Shown here piece by piece: positions 22,961-35,526 of a stretch of 64,000 bases of DNA; position 1 is the first letter of the stretch; the number at the start of each line of letters is the position of its first letter. This DNA comes from Aaosphaeria pasadenensis (lineage: Eukaryota > Ascomycota > Dothideomycetes > Pleosporales), in assembly GCA_022813625.1 (NCBI GenBank), contig JAKLMB010000018.1, positions 248,001 through 312,000 on the forward strand, given 5' to 3'. Both the position numbers and the translations under genes were made by a program. The notes under the pieces are model-generated. The model did no database searches. It saw nothing but the letters and a program-made list of their open reading frames with translations, and was not told where the DNA came from.

Positions 22961-25014
22961 ATGGGTGTGGATTCTGAGGAAGCGAGAAGGAGTGTAGAGA
23001 ATGGGGACGAGAAGAGAATAAACGAAAAAGAAGCTATTCCATCGAGTGAGAAGGAACATGCTACTGTTAAAGAGAATGGCGCCGTGAGGAAAGACGAGGC
23101 GGGTGGCGAAAAACATACTGGCAAACTTGGAGGAAATGTGAAGGAAGTAACGTCAGTATTATTTTCTTCAATATCAATTTATATTTCCTTTGTCAGACCG
23201 ACTATCGTGGGAAGAATCATAATATCCATTTACGTCATAATTTGGTTGTTGAAGATGTTCTTACACTATTTACAGCACCGAAGACCATGATCCTAGTAGC
23301 CCCTCGAAGCCGAAAGGAAAGGACAACGCTGGTGACGAGGAAGAGGACGAGGAAGATGAGGACGAATCAAAGTATCTCAGTGGAATCAAGCTCGGAATCC
23401 TGTCGCTTGGCCTATGTCTCACGACATTCGTGATCGCGCTCGACAACACCATCATTGCAACCGCCATCCCCAAAATCACCACCGTCTTCAACAGTCTCGA
23501 GGATGTCGGCTGGTACGGCTCGTCATACCTTCTCACGACATGTTCCCTACAGCCGTCCTTTGGTAAAATATACACATACTTCGACGTGAAATACACCTAT
23601 CTGTTCGCTCTCTTGCTCTTCGAGGTCGGTTCCATCATCTGTGCAGCTGCGAAGACTTCGCCCATGTTCATCATCGGCCGCGCGGTTGCTGGTGCGGGTG
23701 CGGCTGCTCTCTTCTCGGGTGGTATGACGATCATCGGGTACTCTGTGCCACTTCGGAAACGTCCAATCTATATCGCTGCTCTGTCCAGTATGTTCGGCAT
23801 TGCATCTGTTGTCGGTCCAATTCTCGGAGGAGCGCTCACTGACAATGTCTCCTGGCGCTGGTATGCTATGATAAACTTTCTCATTCAAGTCCAATTACTA
23901 ACAGTGAAAGGTGTTTCTGGATCAACCTGCCATTCGGTGCTGTCTCAATCGGCGTCGTTGGCTTCTTCTTCAAGAACCCGGAACGGCAGTATAGTCACAT
24001 TCCGTTCAAACAGCGCGTGAAGGAAGTTGATATCGTCGGTGCCGTGTTTCTTATTTGCGCCATTGTGTGCCTTCTCCTTGCTCTGCAATGGGGTGGCCAG
24101 ACGTACCCATGGAAGAACTCGAAGGTCTGGGGCACGTTGCTGGGTTTTGGACTCATCATTGCAGTCTTCATTGCAATTCAGATCTACCAGAAGGACCGAG
24201 CAACGATTCCTCTCCGAGTGTTCAAGCAGCGAACAGTTTTGGTCAGCTGCGTGTTCTCCGCACTGTTGTCCATGGGTCTATACACGTGAGTTTGGAAACC
24301 ACCTATACCACCCCTGAGTAGATACATTGTACTAACACTCGAACCATCAGACACATCTTCTACCTCCCCTTCTACTTCCAAGCCTCGAAAGGCACCACCG
24401 CCGAAGAATCCGGCATCCGCACCATCGCCTACCTCGTCAGCATAACCCTCGCCTCGATCGTCATCGGCGGCCTCATCACCGCCATCGGCTACTACTCCCC
24501 CTTCATGTGGTTCGGCTCCGCCATCTTCACCATCGGCTGCGGGATGCTGTACACGCTCCGCGTGGCCTCCCCACCGGGCCAATGGATCGGCTACCAGATC
24601 CTGGCAGGCGTCGGCGCAGGCGCATCCGTCCAGATCCCCTTCATCGCCGTGCAGGTCGTGACCTCCACGAAAGACATGCCGACCGCAAACGCCTGCGTCA
24701 TGTTCTTCAACTCCCTCGGCGGCGCCATCGCTATCTCCATCGCGCAGAACATCTTCGTTAACTCGCTGTCCCGCGAGATACCCAAGCATGTCCCTGGGCT
24801 CGACCCTCGCATCGTGATCGGTGCGGGTGCGACGTATGTGAGGAATGTGGTGCCGGCGGAGTTGCTGGAGGGTGTGTTGGTTGCGTATACGAAGGCGATT
24901 ACGAGTGCGTTCATCCTGGCGATTGCGACGGCGGGGATGGCGTTCGCGGTTAGTCTTGGGATGGAGTGGAAGAGCGTTAAGGGGAAGAAGATTGTGGCTG
25001 CTGGTGCTGGTTAA
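22961..25014 (+). CDS. MFS multidrug/toxin exporter (DHA2, 14-TM type)
   Basis: Four exons (22961-23151, 23276-23860, 23911-24285, 24351-25014) give 604 residues. Introns are 124, 50 and 65 nt; the splices restore SWRWCFWINLPFGA and GLYTHIFYLPFYFQ, both family signatures. The N-terminus (about residues 1-95) is hydrophilic and ends in an acidic run. TM1 carries LTTFVIALDNTIIATAIP, the DHA2 motif D1. Motif C is seen as SVVGPILGGALTD. The rest alternates TM helices, with a basic C-terminus. Members of this family are plasma-membrane proton antiporters that expel drugs, toxins or secondary metabolites. No biosynthetic genes flank it, so a general detoxification role is as likely as a cluster-linked one. 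Substrate is unknown. Confidence 0.93.
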
Positions 25015-26546
25015 AGAATTTCGGGAGTTGTGAATATTTTTCTAAGTCTTTTCTTTTGGGAGATGTTGTGTTGGATACATATTCATGTTTCATTTGCATT
25101 TGCATTTTGCATTGAGGGGCGTTAGATACACATAAAGGGTAGATGCCTATAATTGTTATTCTTGTTATCCTTCTTCTTCCTCCGTCATCACAGAGCATTC
25201 TCTCAGTTCAGTGAATGTCCCGATCGAAGAGACTTTCCCAGTCCACCAAGACCAAATCGCCAGATCTCACTTTTCCACCGACACAGGTCCTCTCACTAGA
25301 TCACCTTGCCTCCAAGGACCCCAGCTAAGGAAATGGCTGCTATATATTCTTTCCTTCCTACGCCGGGCCTCTTGCGAACCAGCAGCAGAAATATGTGCCG
25401 TTGCCGCCTTGCCGCCGCCATCCTCACCATCAACGTCATATCACGAGGTGTCCAGTTAGGTCCTCCGGATGTCTCGGCGATGAATCTCCTTATGGTGCGG
25501 TTTTGTGAGCAAGGCGAAGACGGTGCTGCGTCGTGACGTTCATCTTCGCAGTCACTCCATTCATGGTCGTCCAGATTGTGCAGACTGGTTCGTTCGGCGG
25601 TGCTGACGACGCGTCCTGACTTGGAATCTTTCCCCACATGTGGATGACGGTATTGGGAACAGATGCACGAGTCGTTCCGGCGTGCCATTATAATTTATAT
25701 AAAGTGAATATAACTTGAATCGTGTTGATAGTGGTGGGAGCGCCGTCCAAACGTCCAGTATGGTTCGTGCGTTTGGAAACCAGATGGATCAATGATCAGT
25801 TGGTTGTAATCAGAGTACCAACGTTGAATTGAAGGGAGTAAGCTAGGATCGAGCTATAGGAGGCGGGAGGATTAGGTCCTTATATAGTGGGCAGATAACA
25901 ATTAATTGTGTTTGAGGCGGGTTCCGCGCTGCATGCATTCTCTCCAGGACTTGATTGGAGGGAGTGCTCGATACGGCGGTATATATCGTGGGTTGGTGGG
26001 TGGGTGATACAATTCTTGGTCAATGTACGGTGGCTTATATGACCCGTTGTCCTGATCGCTCAGTATAGGCGCTCTATCTTCGCGAGACACAGCACATTGT
26101 AAGAGCGAAGCATACGTCTCCGTGCCCGATCACTTGCATCTGCGTCCCGGGTTTGTCCACGTAACCGTGGCAAGGTCCTGAAGCTTAGGTATCGAGTATC
26201 GATCGCCATACTCATGGAACTTTGCATGAGTGATCAGTTCCTCGGCTGAGTCATGAAAATACTTGAGGCAACGTCGACACACGTAGCTTGAGCAGGGGCG
26301 GAGGCGAGAGGTATGAATCCATCGCTCGTCGTCAGCCTCGGCTATGTGGCGAGCTTATACGACTGTGCTTTCGCTAGGACGGACTGTACGGCGATATATG
26401 GAGCTGGTCTTGGGTGGGGTATATAGTTTCTTGTCGACTTTGCTGGGTTGCGTGACTCCTCGTCAACTATCGTTCGACAGACCGCTCTTGGTTCTTTTCG
26501 CGAGATGCAGCACTTTGGGGCGGAGAAACTTCAGTTCCTGATGATA
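25015..26546. other. Intergenic, no gene recognised
   Basis: The 3' UTR of the exporter is at the left. A minus-strand frame at 25296-25688 (130 codons, starting MARRNDSCICSQ) has a TATATAA-like sequence just before its ATG and is basic, but it lacks splice sites or any family feature, so I leave it uncalled. Confidence 0.35.
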
Positions 26547-27227
26547 TCAGTCGGCTTGGCGACTAACTTGGTTATATACTGAGCAAGAGTCCCGATGATC
26601 GTAGGTGGGAGAGCATGGGGCTCTCGAACTCAACGGTTCAGGTCTCGGGGAAGGAGAGGAGGTAAGGATCCTTGGTCGTGTCGAACGATGTCGGTGAAGG
26701 GATACAGAGCTAGTGGCGTGTGGCAGACTTCTGGTCCTCGAGTTAGAGGATATTCGAGGCTGATGGTGGAGTTGTATATGGATCATTGAGGCAAGCGATT
26801 TTCTGATGACGGCTCGCTTGGAATGGCATGACCAAGGATGAATCTTCTGGTGCCCGGTTTGATTGATCGACATCGATATGTCAATCTTGGGTGTAGAAGA
26901 ATGCGTCTCAATCCAAAATGTGCTAATGGTGGCAGCAGGCTTACGGGGGTTCACCCTGGGTGGCAGGGCCGCCTTGGATTGCAGAACTACCCTGGCTCTT
27001 GGAATTGCTGCTTCAGTGGCTGTAAGATTAGTATGTGAAGAATGATGGTCAGTCGATGGGGTCTTACCAGACAGGGTATACATATGAGTTACTTCAAGAG
27101 TAGACTCTGAAGTGGACGACCTTTTGTATGTTACAAAGTGCCTGCAAACCGCCCGAATGGAACAGGAACCATTGTGGCGAGGATGGCGGCTCAGGACCTC
27201 TCTCTCCACATTCGCTTGTGGTTGCAT
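26547..27227 (-). CDS. Possible lineage-specific protein with one in-frame intron
   Basis: A 226-codon minus-strand frame contains a textbook fungal intron at 27020-27067: donor GTAAGA, branch ATACTAATC and acceptor TTACAG, 48 nt long. Since 48 is a multiple of three, the frame stays open whether or not it is spliced; the spliced product would be 210 residues. Of the possible frames, only this one is open for any length on both sides of the intron. The protein is basic and rich in Ser, His, Arg and Pro, with no signal peptide, membrane segment or known motif. The start is uncertain and more 5' exons are possible. The alternative is a spliced long non-coding RNA, or chance. Confidence 0.35.
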   Translation of the reverse strand: MQPQANVEREVLSRHPRHNGSCSIRAVCRHFVTYKRSSTSESTLEVTHMYTLSGKTPSTDHHSSHTNLTATEAAIPRARVVLQSKAALPPRVNPRKPAATISTFWIETHSSTPKIDISMSINQTGHQKIHPWSCHSKRAVIRKSLASMIHIQLHHQPRISSNSRTRSLPHATSSVSLHRHRSTRPRILTSSPSPRPEPLSSRAPCSPTYDHRDSCSVYNQVSRQAD

Positions 27228-28099
27228 CCGTGTACAATACGGTCAAATTGTTAGCCAGATGCACTGGTGGAGATGTCGGTGTACCTTTGAATGTGTCAGC
27301 TGAAGCATCTTCTGGTGTTACACAATACCCACATGACGATTATAATATAGGGCGGGCAAAGAGTATTGGGGGCAGACGACGTCTCGTAATAGGTGTCGTG
27401 GCCCACGGCGTGAAGTGAAATAATGGCGTAGCAGTGGGCCAGAAACATTTATATAAGATTGTTCCTGTGGTGAGGCGAGCAGTGAAGTGCGTTGAACATG
27501 TCTGACTTGGGTCATATTGCAAATATATATATTGGGTGGTGACTATACGGTTGCCTGGGAAGTGGGTGCTGACCAACCCATAGAAGGGACTATAAACAAA
27601 CTTTGTTGGCAATCTTGAGCAAAACCTTGCGTAGACAAAGAGCATAGGTGCATTAGCGATCAAAATTAAGGGTCCAGAGCATTACGCGACCCTCCAAAAG
27701 GGCAGTTTGCTCCTTCGTTCGGCGATATGCAAAGTAGGAATGCTCCATGTTCTTTGTATCCTGGGATTCACTCGATTGTACGGCTCAGATGTTGTTTTGG
27801 ATGGGTGAATGGAAAGTCAATTGACGGGAAAGGGCAGTCAAAGAATGAGGTAATTCAAACCTGGACAGACAAGCATGTACCATAATTTCTCAGTTTGTTT
27901 CAAAAGTTCATTATATTGTTTTTTCATCCGTAGTCAGGCTCCACCAGATCACAAGGCAAGGCCTTGTGACACACAGTTTTTCTTGATACACAAACAGGAT
28001 CGCCCTCCAGTGTTCGTAGCCCACACTGAACACGAAATAGTTGAGGGTCAGAGATCATTTACTCGTCTTCAATTCCCATCAGGAATGACCTTGTTTTGT
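27228..28099. other. Intergenic, no gene recognised
   Basis: The region lies between the possible orphan gene and the 3' end of the CHORD gene. Minus-strand frames overlap here (27340-27663, 27318-27515), but none joins the orphan gene through recognisable splice sites. Confidence 0.4.
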
Positions 28100-29217
28100 C
28101 TAGACCCGCCCAGCACGTCCAACCTGGATCATCTCGCCCGTCGGTCTATCGTCTGATCTTAGAACAGGCCAGCTCGTCCCGTCTGCCTTGACGAGGGTCA
28201 ACTCCAATTTTGTGCCCAATATTCTGAACTTGCTCTCTGCCGGTTTGATCGCTGCGTAGAGCGGGAAATCGGATCTATATCGCTTGCTGTCGGTGGTGGG
28301 AAGATCGAGGTTGACATTTGTCTCCTTGAATTCTACAATTGCAGCCTCCTTGTCGATCTTCTTCAAGTAAAGAGATGCGGTGACCGTCGTGCCGGTCTGG
28401 TAGTAGTCGTGCCTGTAGTACCACATTAACACCCTGTACCCACTATATGTAACATACCATGTGCTTACCTGACACTATCAAGCTTCTCCTCTCCCGCCTT
28501 CTTCGCACTGCCAACGAACAAATGCTTATCCTTCGCCTTGCAGCCCTCAATTCGCATGAACTCGTCGAATTCAAGCACCCTCCTCTTGCAGCACGACCAA
28601 CCCTTCGAACCCTCGTGGAACACCGCAACACCGGGATGGTGCACGCAGTTCTCTCCCGACCGACTTGAGTCACCACTATATGATTGTCCACATCCCTTCC
28701 TCTTACACGACTGTCCCTCCGGAATGGGTAGGCTAGGGTCATCGTCTTCGTCCTCGGGCGGGGGCGCGGGCGACGCTGGGGGTTTCGCGGTCGCAGTCTG
28801 GGTAGTATTGGTTGGAAGACGAGGTACGGGAGCGGGCAATGCCTCTTCCAGAGAGCCTAATGAGACCGGTGTATCATTGGGGACCTCTGTCGTAGCATTT
28901 TTCGTAGGTTCGGGAGCAGGGGTATCGTCGATTTCAGAATGCTTGCCCGTTGTGCAAGGCTCGATATTTAGGAACTCGTCGAAAGTCAGAACGCGGGGTT
29001 TGCAGCATTTCCAGCCTGGCGCGCAAACATGTTAGCTTTCCCAGGAGAACAAGTTACGAAGCTTTCTCAGACTTGAACGAGAGGAAGATATGAAGGAGGA
29101 GAACGACTCACCTTTCTGTCCCTCGTGGAAGACTGGGGGTCCAGGGTGGTAGACACATGCTTCGTCTTCGTTCTCATACGTCTTCCCGCACCCTTTGTGA
29201 ACGCACTTCTTTGCCAT
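28100..29217 (-). CDS. chpA: CHORD-CS domain protein (RAR1/chpA-type Hsp90 co-chaperone)
   Basis: Three exons (29112-29217, 28469-29015, 28100-28412) encode 321 residues. CHORD I spans about residues 4-62 (CVHKGCG, CVYHPGPPVFHEG, GWKCCKPRVLTFDEF). CHORD II spans about 139-200 (CKRKGCG, CVHHPGVAVFHEG, GWSCCKRRVLEFDEF). Each has the Cys/His set that binds two zinc ions. A Pro/acidic linker (about 65-135) joins them, and a p23/CS domain fills residues 218 to about 310. Animal CHORDC1 has the same CHORD-CHORD-CS order; plant RAR1 lacks the CS part. These proteins bind Hsp90 and Sgt1. The Aspergillus nidulans homologue chpA affects maintenance of the diploid state, which is the basis for the symbol. 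The gene is divergent from the glutaredoxin-like gene. Confidence 0.93.
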
Positions 29218-29544
29218 TGATGATTAAACAATTAGACTCTAAGGTAAGACTAGGTACTAGACGTTATTATTGGGAAGGATGAGAGTTGGGATTATAAAAT
29301 AAAAGAAAGGTGTGTATGTGTTGTAGCACTATACAAAGGTGAGCCGATTCATTTGTTTCTTAAAGAAACGAACATTCTGGAATGAGATGGGTATGGGTAT
29401 GGGTATGTCATTGGCCCAAGCGTCAACCTCCCATCTCGTTTCTTAGGAAGGCAGGGAGGGTCCGATCACGATCATCCCAATAGTTAGTACAATTCGAAAC
29501 AGCAATAATTCCTCCTTTTACTTATTATCTTTCAATCGATCATA
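29218..29544. promoter_or_regulatory. Shared promoter of CHORD gene and glutaredoxin-like gene
   Basis: These 327 bp separate two divergent start codons. A GGGTAT direct repeat (three copies, 29389-29406) is the only striking element. No TATA box is clear. Confidence 0.5.
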
Positions 29545-29921
29545 ATGTTTCGGGCTACGTCTCGTCTGCTCAACAGCAGCCGCATAACCCTCTTCACACG
29601 CGTCAATTGTTCACTTTGCGACACCGCAAAGTCAGTCGTCGGAAACGTGAAAACCAAGCGACCATTCGCATACCAGGAAATCGATGTGATGCAACCGGGC
29701 CAAGAGAAGTGGAAGTCGGTCTATGAATTTGACACGCCGGTGGTAAGCGAATCTGACATTGTCGATGCTACATGGCCAAGAATGAGTGTACTCAATGACA
29801 TGGATAGATCCACGTCGAGAGAACTGATGTCGGAGAAACGTCAGCGTCGGCTTTGAAACTGATGCATAGGTTCAAGGAAGAGGATGTTTCGAAGCTTCTG
29901 GATGATGTCGAACGTTCGTGA
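29545..29921 (+). CDS. Glutaredoxin-like protein (YDR286C/DUF836 family)
   Basis: Two exons (29545-29742 and 29808-29921) make 103 residues. The GTAAGC donor and ATAG acceptor restore FDTPVIHVER, the cis-proline (TPV) loop of the thioredoxin fold. The redox motif is CSLC at about residues 22-25, after the beta strand RITLFTRVN. The end (LKLMHRFKEEDVSKLLDD) is the usual C-terminal helix. Fungal relatives are small thiol proteins of uncertain substrate. The Arg/Ser-rich start (MFRATSRLLNSSR) may be a short mitochondrial targeting signal. Without the splice the frame would continue into a false C-terminus, so the intron is well supported. Confidence 0.88.
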
Positions 29922-30162
29922 CAGTTGATCGTAGGAGTGGGGGAGGACTTGACACTTTTGTACCATTACTGTAAATATTTACACATGTACCACTCGATCA
30001 ACTTGCACACCAAAGATTCAAAAAAGGAACCTCGGAAGTAGGACTGTAGTAATTAGTACTTTAGCGTATCCCTTTGCTGATGTGGGGTAATAATCTAGAG
30101 GATTATGTTACCTCGAATAATGTGAGAGGGGTTACTCTACCCGGTGGCATTCTCGGACTGGC

Positions 30163-31474
30163 TTGCCCATGACGACAATGCACTTCTTGATAAAGCAGAC
30201 ATTTAGATCAAAACTACTTCAAAGTGCCGTCAACGCCCGGTCTACTCATTTACTACTATCTCGAAGGTCGTTTAGTCAATACCCTAGAACGATGAACTCT
30301 CTCCAGGAAAAGAGCAGGATATATCAGGCCTTCAAGAGAGGCGGTCCGAGTTTCGGAGGATGGCAGGTATGTTTCGTTATCTCGGGTATCTCTCAATGCA
30401 AGCTTATTCTGGATGTTTGAATCTCAACTGCCAGGATTCTTGAGTGTTTGTACATTATGTGTCTTTGCTTAAACATCACATATACAATAGGAACATCCAA
30501 TATGTAACATGCACGTCATGCTAATTGATTCCATAGATGCTCCCTGGGACCAACTCATCGCGAGCTATTGCGAGGTCAGGTGTAGACTGGATCTGTGTCG
30601 ACTGTGAGCATGGCAACATCGACGGTATGGATGCTTTCGTCCAATCCCATCCTATCAGACTTGACTAACGTACCCTACCAAGATGGACAAATGCACGAAG
30701 CCGTTGTAGCAATAGCTGCAACAGGAGTCAGTCCAATCGTCCGCATCACTGCCAACGAACCCTGGATGGTCAAACGTAATTCAACATCTAAACCACGTCT
30801 CTAATTCATCTTCTGAAGCCCTGACAGGTGCCCTCGATGCCGGAGCCCACGGAATCGTAGTCCCCTTGATCTACACAGTAGACGACGCCAAACGACTCGT
30901 CTCATCCGCGAAATTTCCACCAGAAGGCACTCGAGGGTTTGGATCGCCATTCTCTCCTCAAACTTTCTCAAATGAAACAATGACATACTACCTCCAAAAC
31001 GCGAACTCAACTCTAATCACCATCGTTCAGATTGAGACCAAGTCTGCCTTGGAACAGGTATGTTCGACCTCCCCACCGTTGTATTGTCTTAGCCGTATGC
31101 TATGAATAGTTTCTGAAATCATTATTAAGGTCCGAGAGATTGCCGCACTCCCAGGTGTCGACTGTCTTCTCATCGGCCCCTTCGACTTGGGAAATAACAT
31201 CGGCAGGCCTATTCTGGCTGAAGGCATGCACCCCGAGCTTGTCTCTGCCATCGATTCCATCAAGGAAGCTGCCCACGCAGAGGGCAAGAAGGTGGGTATC
31301 TATTGCACCAGTGGCGAGCAGAGCAGGATGTACGCAGAGAAAGGGTTCGATGTCATCAGTATCGCGGCAGATGTTTTGGCATTGCAGGCGCAATTCTCCG
31401 AGACGCTGAGGATTGCTCAGGGTGGGGAGGTTGGGAAGGGAAAGGGAACGGGGGCTGGATATGATGGGAAGTAG
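30163..31474 (+). CDS. HpcH/HpaI-type aldolase (2-keto-3-deoxy sugar acid/heptenedioate aldolase family)
   Basis: Five exons (30163-30366, 30537-30624, 30683-30775, 30828-31057, 31130-31474) encode 319 residues. Splices restore the family sequence DWICVDCEHGNIDDGQ and MVKRALDAGAHGIVVPLI. Family members are class II, metal-dependent, TIM-barrel aldolases that cleave 4-hydroxy-2-keto acids to pyruvate and an aldehyde. The conserved base His is in CEHG, the substrate Arg in IVRITA, and the metal ligands are Glu in IVQIETK and Asp in LLIGPFDLG. The first 43 residues are Arg/Ser-rich with RRSFSQY, like a mitochondrial presequence. The in-frame ATG at 30292 (MNSLQEK) would give a 276-residue cytosolic form. 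The natural substrate in fungi is not known. Confidence 0.9.
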
Positions 31475-34400
31475 GTTGGATTTGATGGTAGTAAGAAAAT
31501 GTAGAGTCATCTACGGAGTATAACTTCAATCTCTCGAAGACAACATGCAATCCATAGCTGGCGTGATTGAGTGATCGGCGGCTATTCATCATCAACATAA
31601 TATGGTGACTACTCTGCAATCTTCCCTTCAGAACGAGTGATTGATCGTGTTGCTACATCCCCTGGGGGATTTTAATCGCATCTTCAGAAGTAGTAGCAAT
31701 ATTGTGAAACCGTACTTCCTCATTCATGATAAACCAGTCACAGTGATAGGGATGTCGCCTTGCAAGCTATACTATAATTTCAAGTTGTTCTCAACTCACA
31801 GGACCTTCAATGACTAGATATGCATACTCATAGCTTCGGGGAACGATATCAAATGATTGGGATAGACTGAGGCAATGGCGAATGCCGGACCTGCGTATTT
31901 CCTAGATTTTCGAGTAAAGTTCGAAATCAATGGTAGTCAAGTGAATGGAGGGCAAGGACAAGATCCTGCAAGCCTCCTCTACAATTACTCTACTAACTAA
32001 ATCCATGACCTGACAATCATGTCAAATTCATCTTGACACCAACCAAGAACAGCAACAGGTTTGCACTCGCCAGAACCCCCTGAGTCGCGATCATAGTTCG
32101 CCATGCCGTTCTCCATCAACAACACCTTCATACCCCAGAATCCAACGACTCTTGGTCTGGGCCATGAAACCTAATCCTCCTGCCATCTATAGTCAATACA
32201 CCCGTTACGGGTGGATGTCGATCCGAACATCGAGCCCTCTTCCCCACACGGGCGGAACCGAGCAATACGAGCAGGTCCCATTACCTGGAATCGAGGCATT
32301 TTGCTGCTAGCCAGGTGACACAAAGATAGAGTTCGCAACCGCGAGAGGCTATCTGTAGCAGATCGTAAGTACGCACAGGGGAGCACGATCGGAACGACTC
32401 CGAAGGATGTCGTTCGGAAGACCCCCTCAACCCTTCTGTTCACGCCCTACCGTATTCTGACCACGGAAGCTGTAGATGTCCAATTTTGGTATCATGACCC
32501 CTACGGGGATCGACCTGTGGATCGAATTAAGCCATACCAAACGCAAAGAGACATGATGGCGTTGCCCGCTTCTCAACAGACGAACACCTGCCACACTCCC
32601 CCCTCTTCCGAACACTCTTCTCGGAGTCCGCGAAACGAACGGGAAGGCTCAATAAAGTGGCGTAAGTAGAACTTTTGAGATTTTCTTATCCGGGCCAATG
32701 ATGCGTTCGTTCATGGGGTGACGTTGCCCACCACCCCAGATTCTCACAAGCTATTGTTCGGTACGCTCGCTCGCTTGTGGCGTCGTTTGACCAGAGTTCA
32801 GCTTTGAGTCCATCATTCCCGAACGGGAATGTCGTTTGGGAGAGGGGGCTTGAATGCATCGAGATGGGAAGGTTCCAAGCTACGATGCGTTTTTGCTCTT
32901 TTCTTTTGGCTCTGTTGCGCATCTGGGGGGGAGCTGGCGAGGATCTGTGTTGTTGGTCAGAGCTTTAGTTGAGTTTGGAAGCGCTGCCAGTCGGAGTTGG
33001 GTCCGATGTATGGGTGTGTGTGTATGGGTGATACAGATACAATCGGTGGCACTTGAGCTGCAGTATCGTGGCTTATTGCTATGGGAAATCGTTGAAGATC
33101 TTGTGTACGGATTTCCTTGGGGAGCGTGTTTAGTGCACGTTGGTGGAGTATGTCTCTGTTGACCATGGCGCGGCGTGGATTTGAGACATGTTCTGTACAA
33201 CGCGGATGAGATGGAACGGGAAGGTTTATTCGACGAAGTGGCTCACAGAAATTACTTTTTGCTTTGCATTGTCAGTGTGGACAATTAGATGACGACATAC
33301 ATTAAGCAAGTAGAACGGATGTAATTACTACACCTATCATCTTCCGTGTAGCCTACCCGCATGGAATGGTGATAGACACATGTGTAACACAACAACAGCC
33401 TTGATCGAAGGAGTAGAACAAGCCCACCGATAAAATTTGCAAATGCTTCAATTCCCCGTCGACCGAAAGTTCCGAAATGAAAGGGATCGCAATGAGCACA
33501 TTTAAACAGCATCACCCGAGATTCCCTTCGATCTCAGTGTAACACTCCAATATGGTTCCGGGCCCCACGGGCCAACATCACCAGCATCGCATTGATCACG
33601 CTCAATACAATGTCCTCTACGGAGTACAACCACTCTCTCTTCTAGCTCTGCAGCTTGCATGGAGCCGCACATGTAATGTATGTACGTACCTATGTACCTA
33701 CATAACGCTGCAGTATGTGTGTTCAATATACGGTTGCACCTCCCGCTTTCCTGCAGGTTTGGCACCGGGAGTCTGGGTGAACGATATATTAGGCGCTGGA
33801 GTTATATAGGCCAGCATACCGTACCTTGCCAGTCTATCGAGTTGCTGCCAGTGAGCATCCCACGCTCGGAAGATTGAGGGAGTACATGTAGTAGTTCACG
33901 CTTTCGTCCGTGGGGGTGGATGGTGATGATGGAGAGGATAACCGATTGGGGTTAATATTCCGGGTAATATGTATTGGGATTCGAAGGAATGGATCACTTG
34001 TGTGATGAGTAAGGTTGAATATATTGGATTGAGCGGATTGAGTAGGCGGCCGATATGCTTGTTAGATGTATGCGTATGCTTGTGTCTTGTAGGCATGTGA
34101 ACCGGACATGGAGTCATGTCCGCGGGTCAACTGGATATGATATCGTCGGGTCATCGACTTCTATGCTGGAGAGTAATCAAGACTTGAAGATGTTCTTATT
34201 ATTCTAGCTACTATTTCCTGGGATCGGTACTCGCGGTTGTAGAGGGATATTTGGACAGGTATGAACTCGTGTCTGCGAACGTTTGGTTACGCATGGCCCA
34301 ATGACATGGTGTTCTTGAATTAGGGGTTGGTAAGAACCTGCGTAGATTATTGCAGACCGATCAAAGTGACAGCACCTTTGGACGAAGCGTGTGGTCAGCT

Positions 34401-35526
34401 GGCACTACTGCTTATTGTATCGTCCCTCGTAAATTCACGAAGCAATCGCCAAATTCGGAATCAATGTGGATGTTGAAAGGTTCTGAAGCAAGCACTGATT
34501 CACTAGGAAGTACAGCAACAACAAGAGTGGCAAGTTGATTGAGGACGACGTATGCGTATGCCTCAGGTCATTGTAGCACAAAGATGCGCATCTGTGTAAC
34601 GAGACCTTTCGGCTCGTGAACCCGAAATGAACAGGGAAGATCCTCTTACATGGCATATCCTCCTACGACACTGTGAACAAGGCCCTCACATTCAGGCACT
34701 GGATCGTGAGAAAGCACCCGCGATTGCCATCTCCATTGGCTGCACCGCAGATTCGTTGCATGCAGGTATTTGAAATGACTTCTGCTCCACACTGTTCACG
34801 CCATTGCACTGTGATAACGCCGATCTGGGGGACGAGATGGTCATGCCAACGTAAGATATAACGAAGGGCGTAGGAATTTCGTCCTCCTTCCCGCAAAGCA
34901 CACCAATGTGCTAAAATAAGATGGCAAAGTCTCTGGCCGTCGTTCTATCTCTGAACGAGAACTATCGTGATGATGATCATTAACCTCAGTACGCCAAGTT
35001 CAAGCCCTGTCAGGGGTTATCCTCTTTCATTATCGCGTGCCTCGCTTTGTGGCGTCGATCTTCTATCCACGTGCAGCGAGTCTCGCATTTAGCCGTAAAA
35101 CAAGCGCAGAGCTCCATTCCGCTAGAGCGCAAGTGTCCCCTTAGCCGTCAGGAACGGAACTGCTACGGCTTCAACGCGGGCGATGAGCGTAGACAGCGGG
35201 TTTCTACCAAACTCCACTGCTCCAGCATTCCTGGTCTTGGACTCACCGCTCCCCCATGGGATCGAACGTCGAAATTATTCGGAAAGCCTATGAGGACTGA
35301 CTCGTGACTGCCGTCTGCCTTTTCTTTGATCCTTTGAAAATCCTTGTGGATGTGAATTGAAACCTTCCAGACAGAGATTTGCATGTCTCGCCACCTATTT
35401 AGTCGTCACGTTGCAGTATCTCATTTCGCTAATGGGCGGATATGAAGATCACTGTAGAAGGAGATAGGGAAAGGCACATTTCTTTCTTCTTGTAATCATG
35501 TATCGACATCATGACTTGCAACAATA
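31475..35526. other. Intergenic, no gene recognised
   Basis: About 4 kb without a supportable gene. TACGGAGTA occurs at 31512-31520 and 33618-33626. A TACGTAC/TACCTA patch lies near 33690. Overlapping short frames around 32.7-33.2 kb and 34.6-34.9 kb (both strands) lack splice signals. Confidence 0.4.

Noticed and set aside
25296..25688. 130-codon minus-strand frame after a TATATAA sequence
   Set aside because: The TATA-like sequence is too close to the ATG to act as a promoter, and no other evidence supports a gene.
35250..35275. GTTCGATCCC on the minus strand, resembling a tRNA T-loop
   Set aside because: No cloverleaf can be drawn from the flanking bases.
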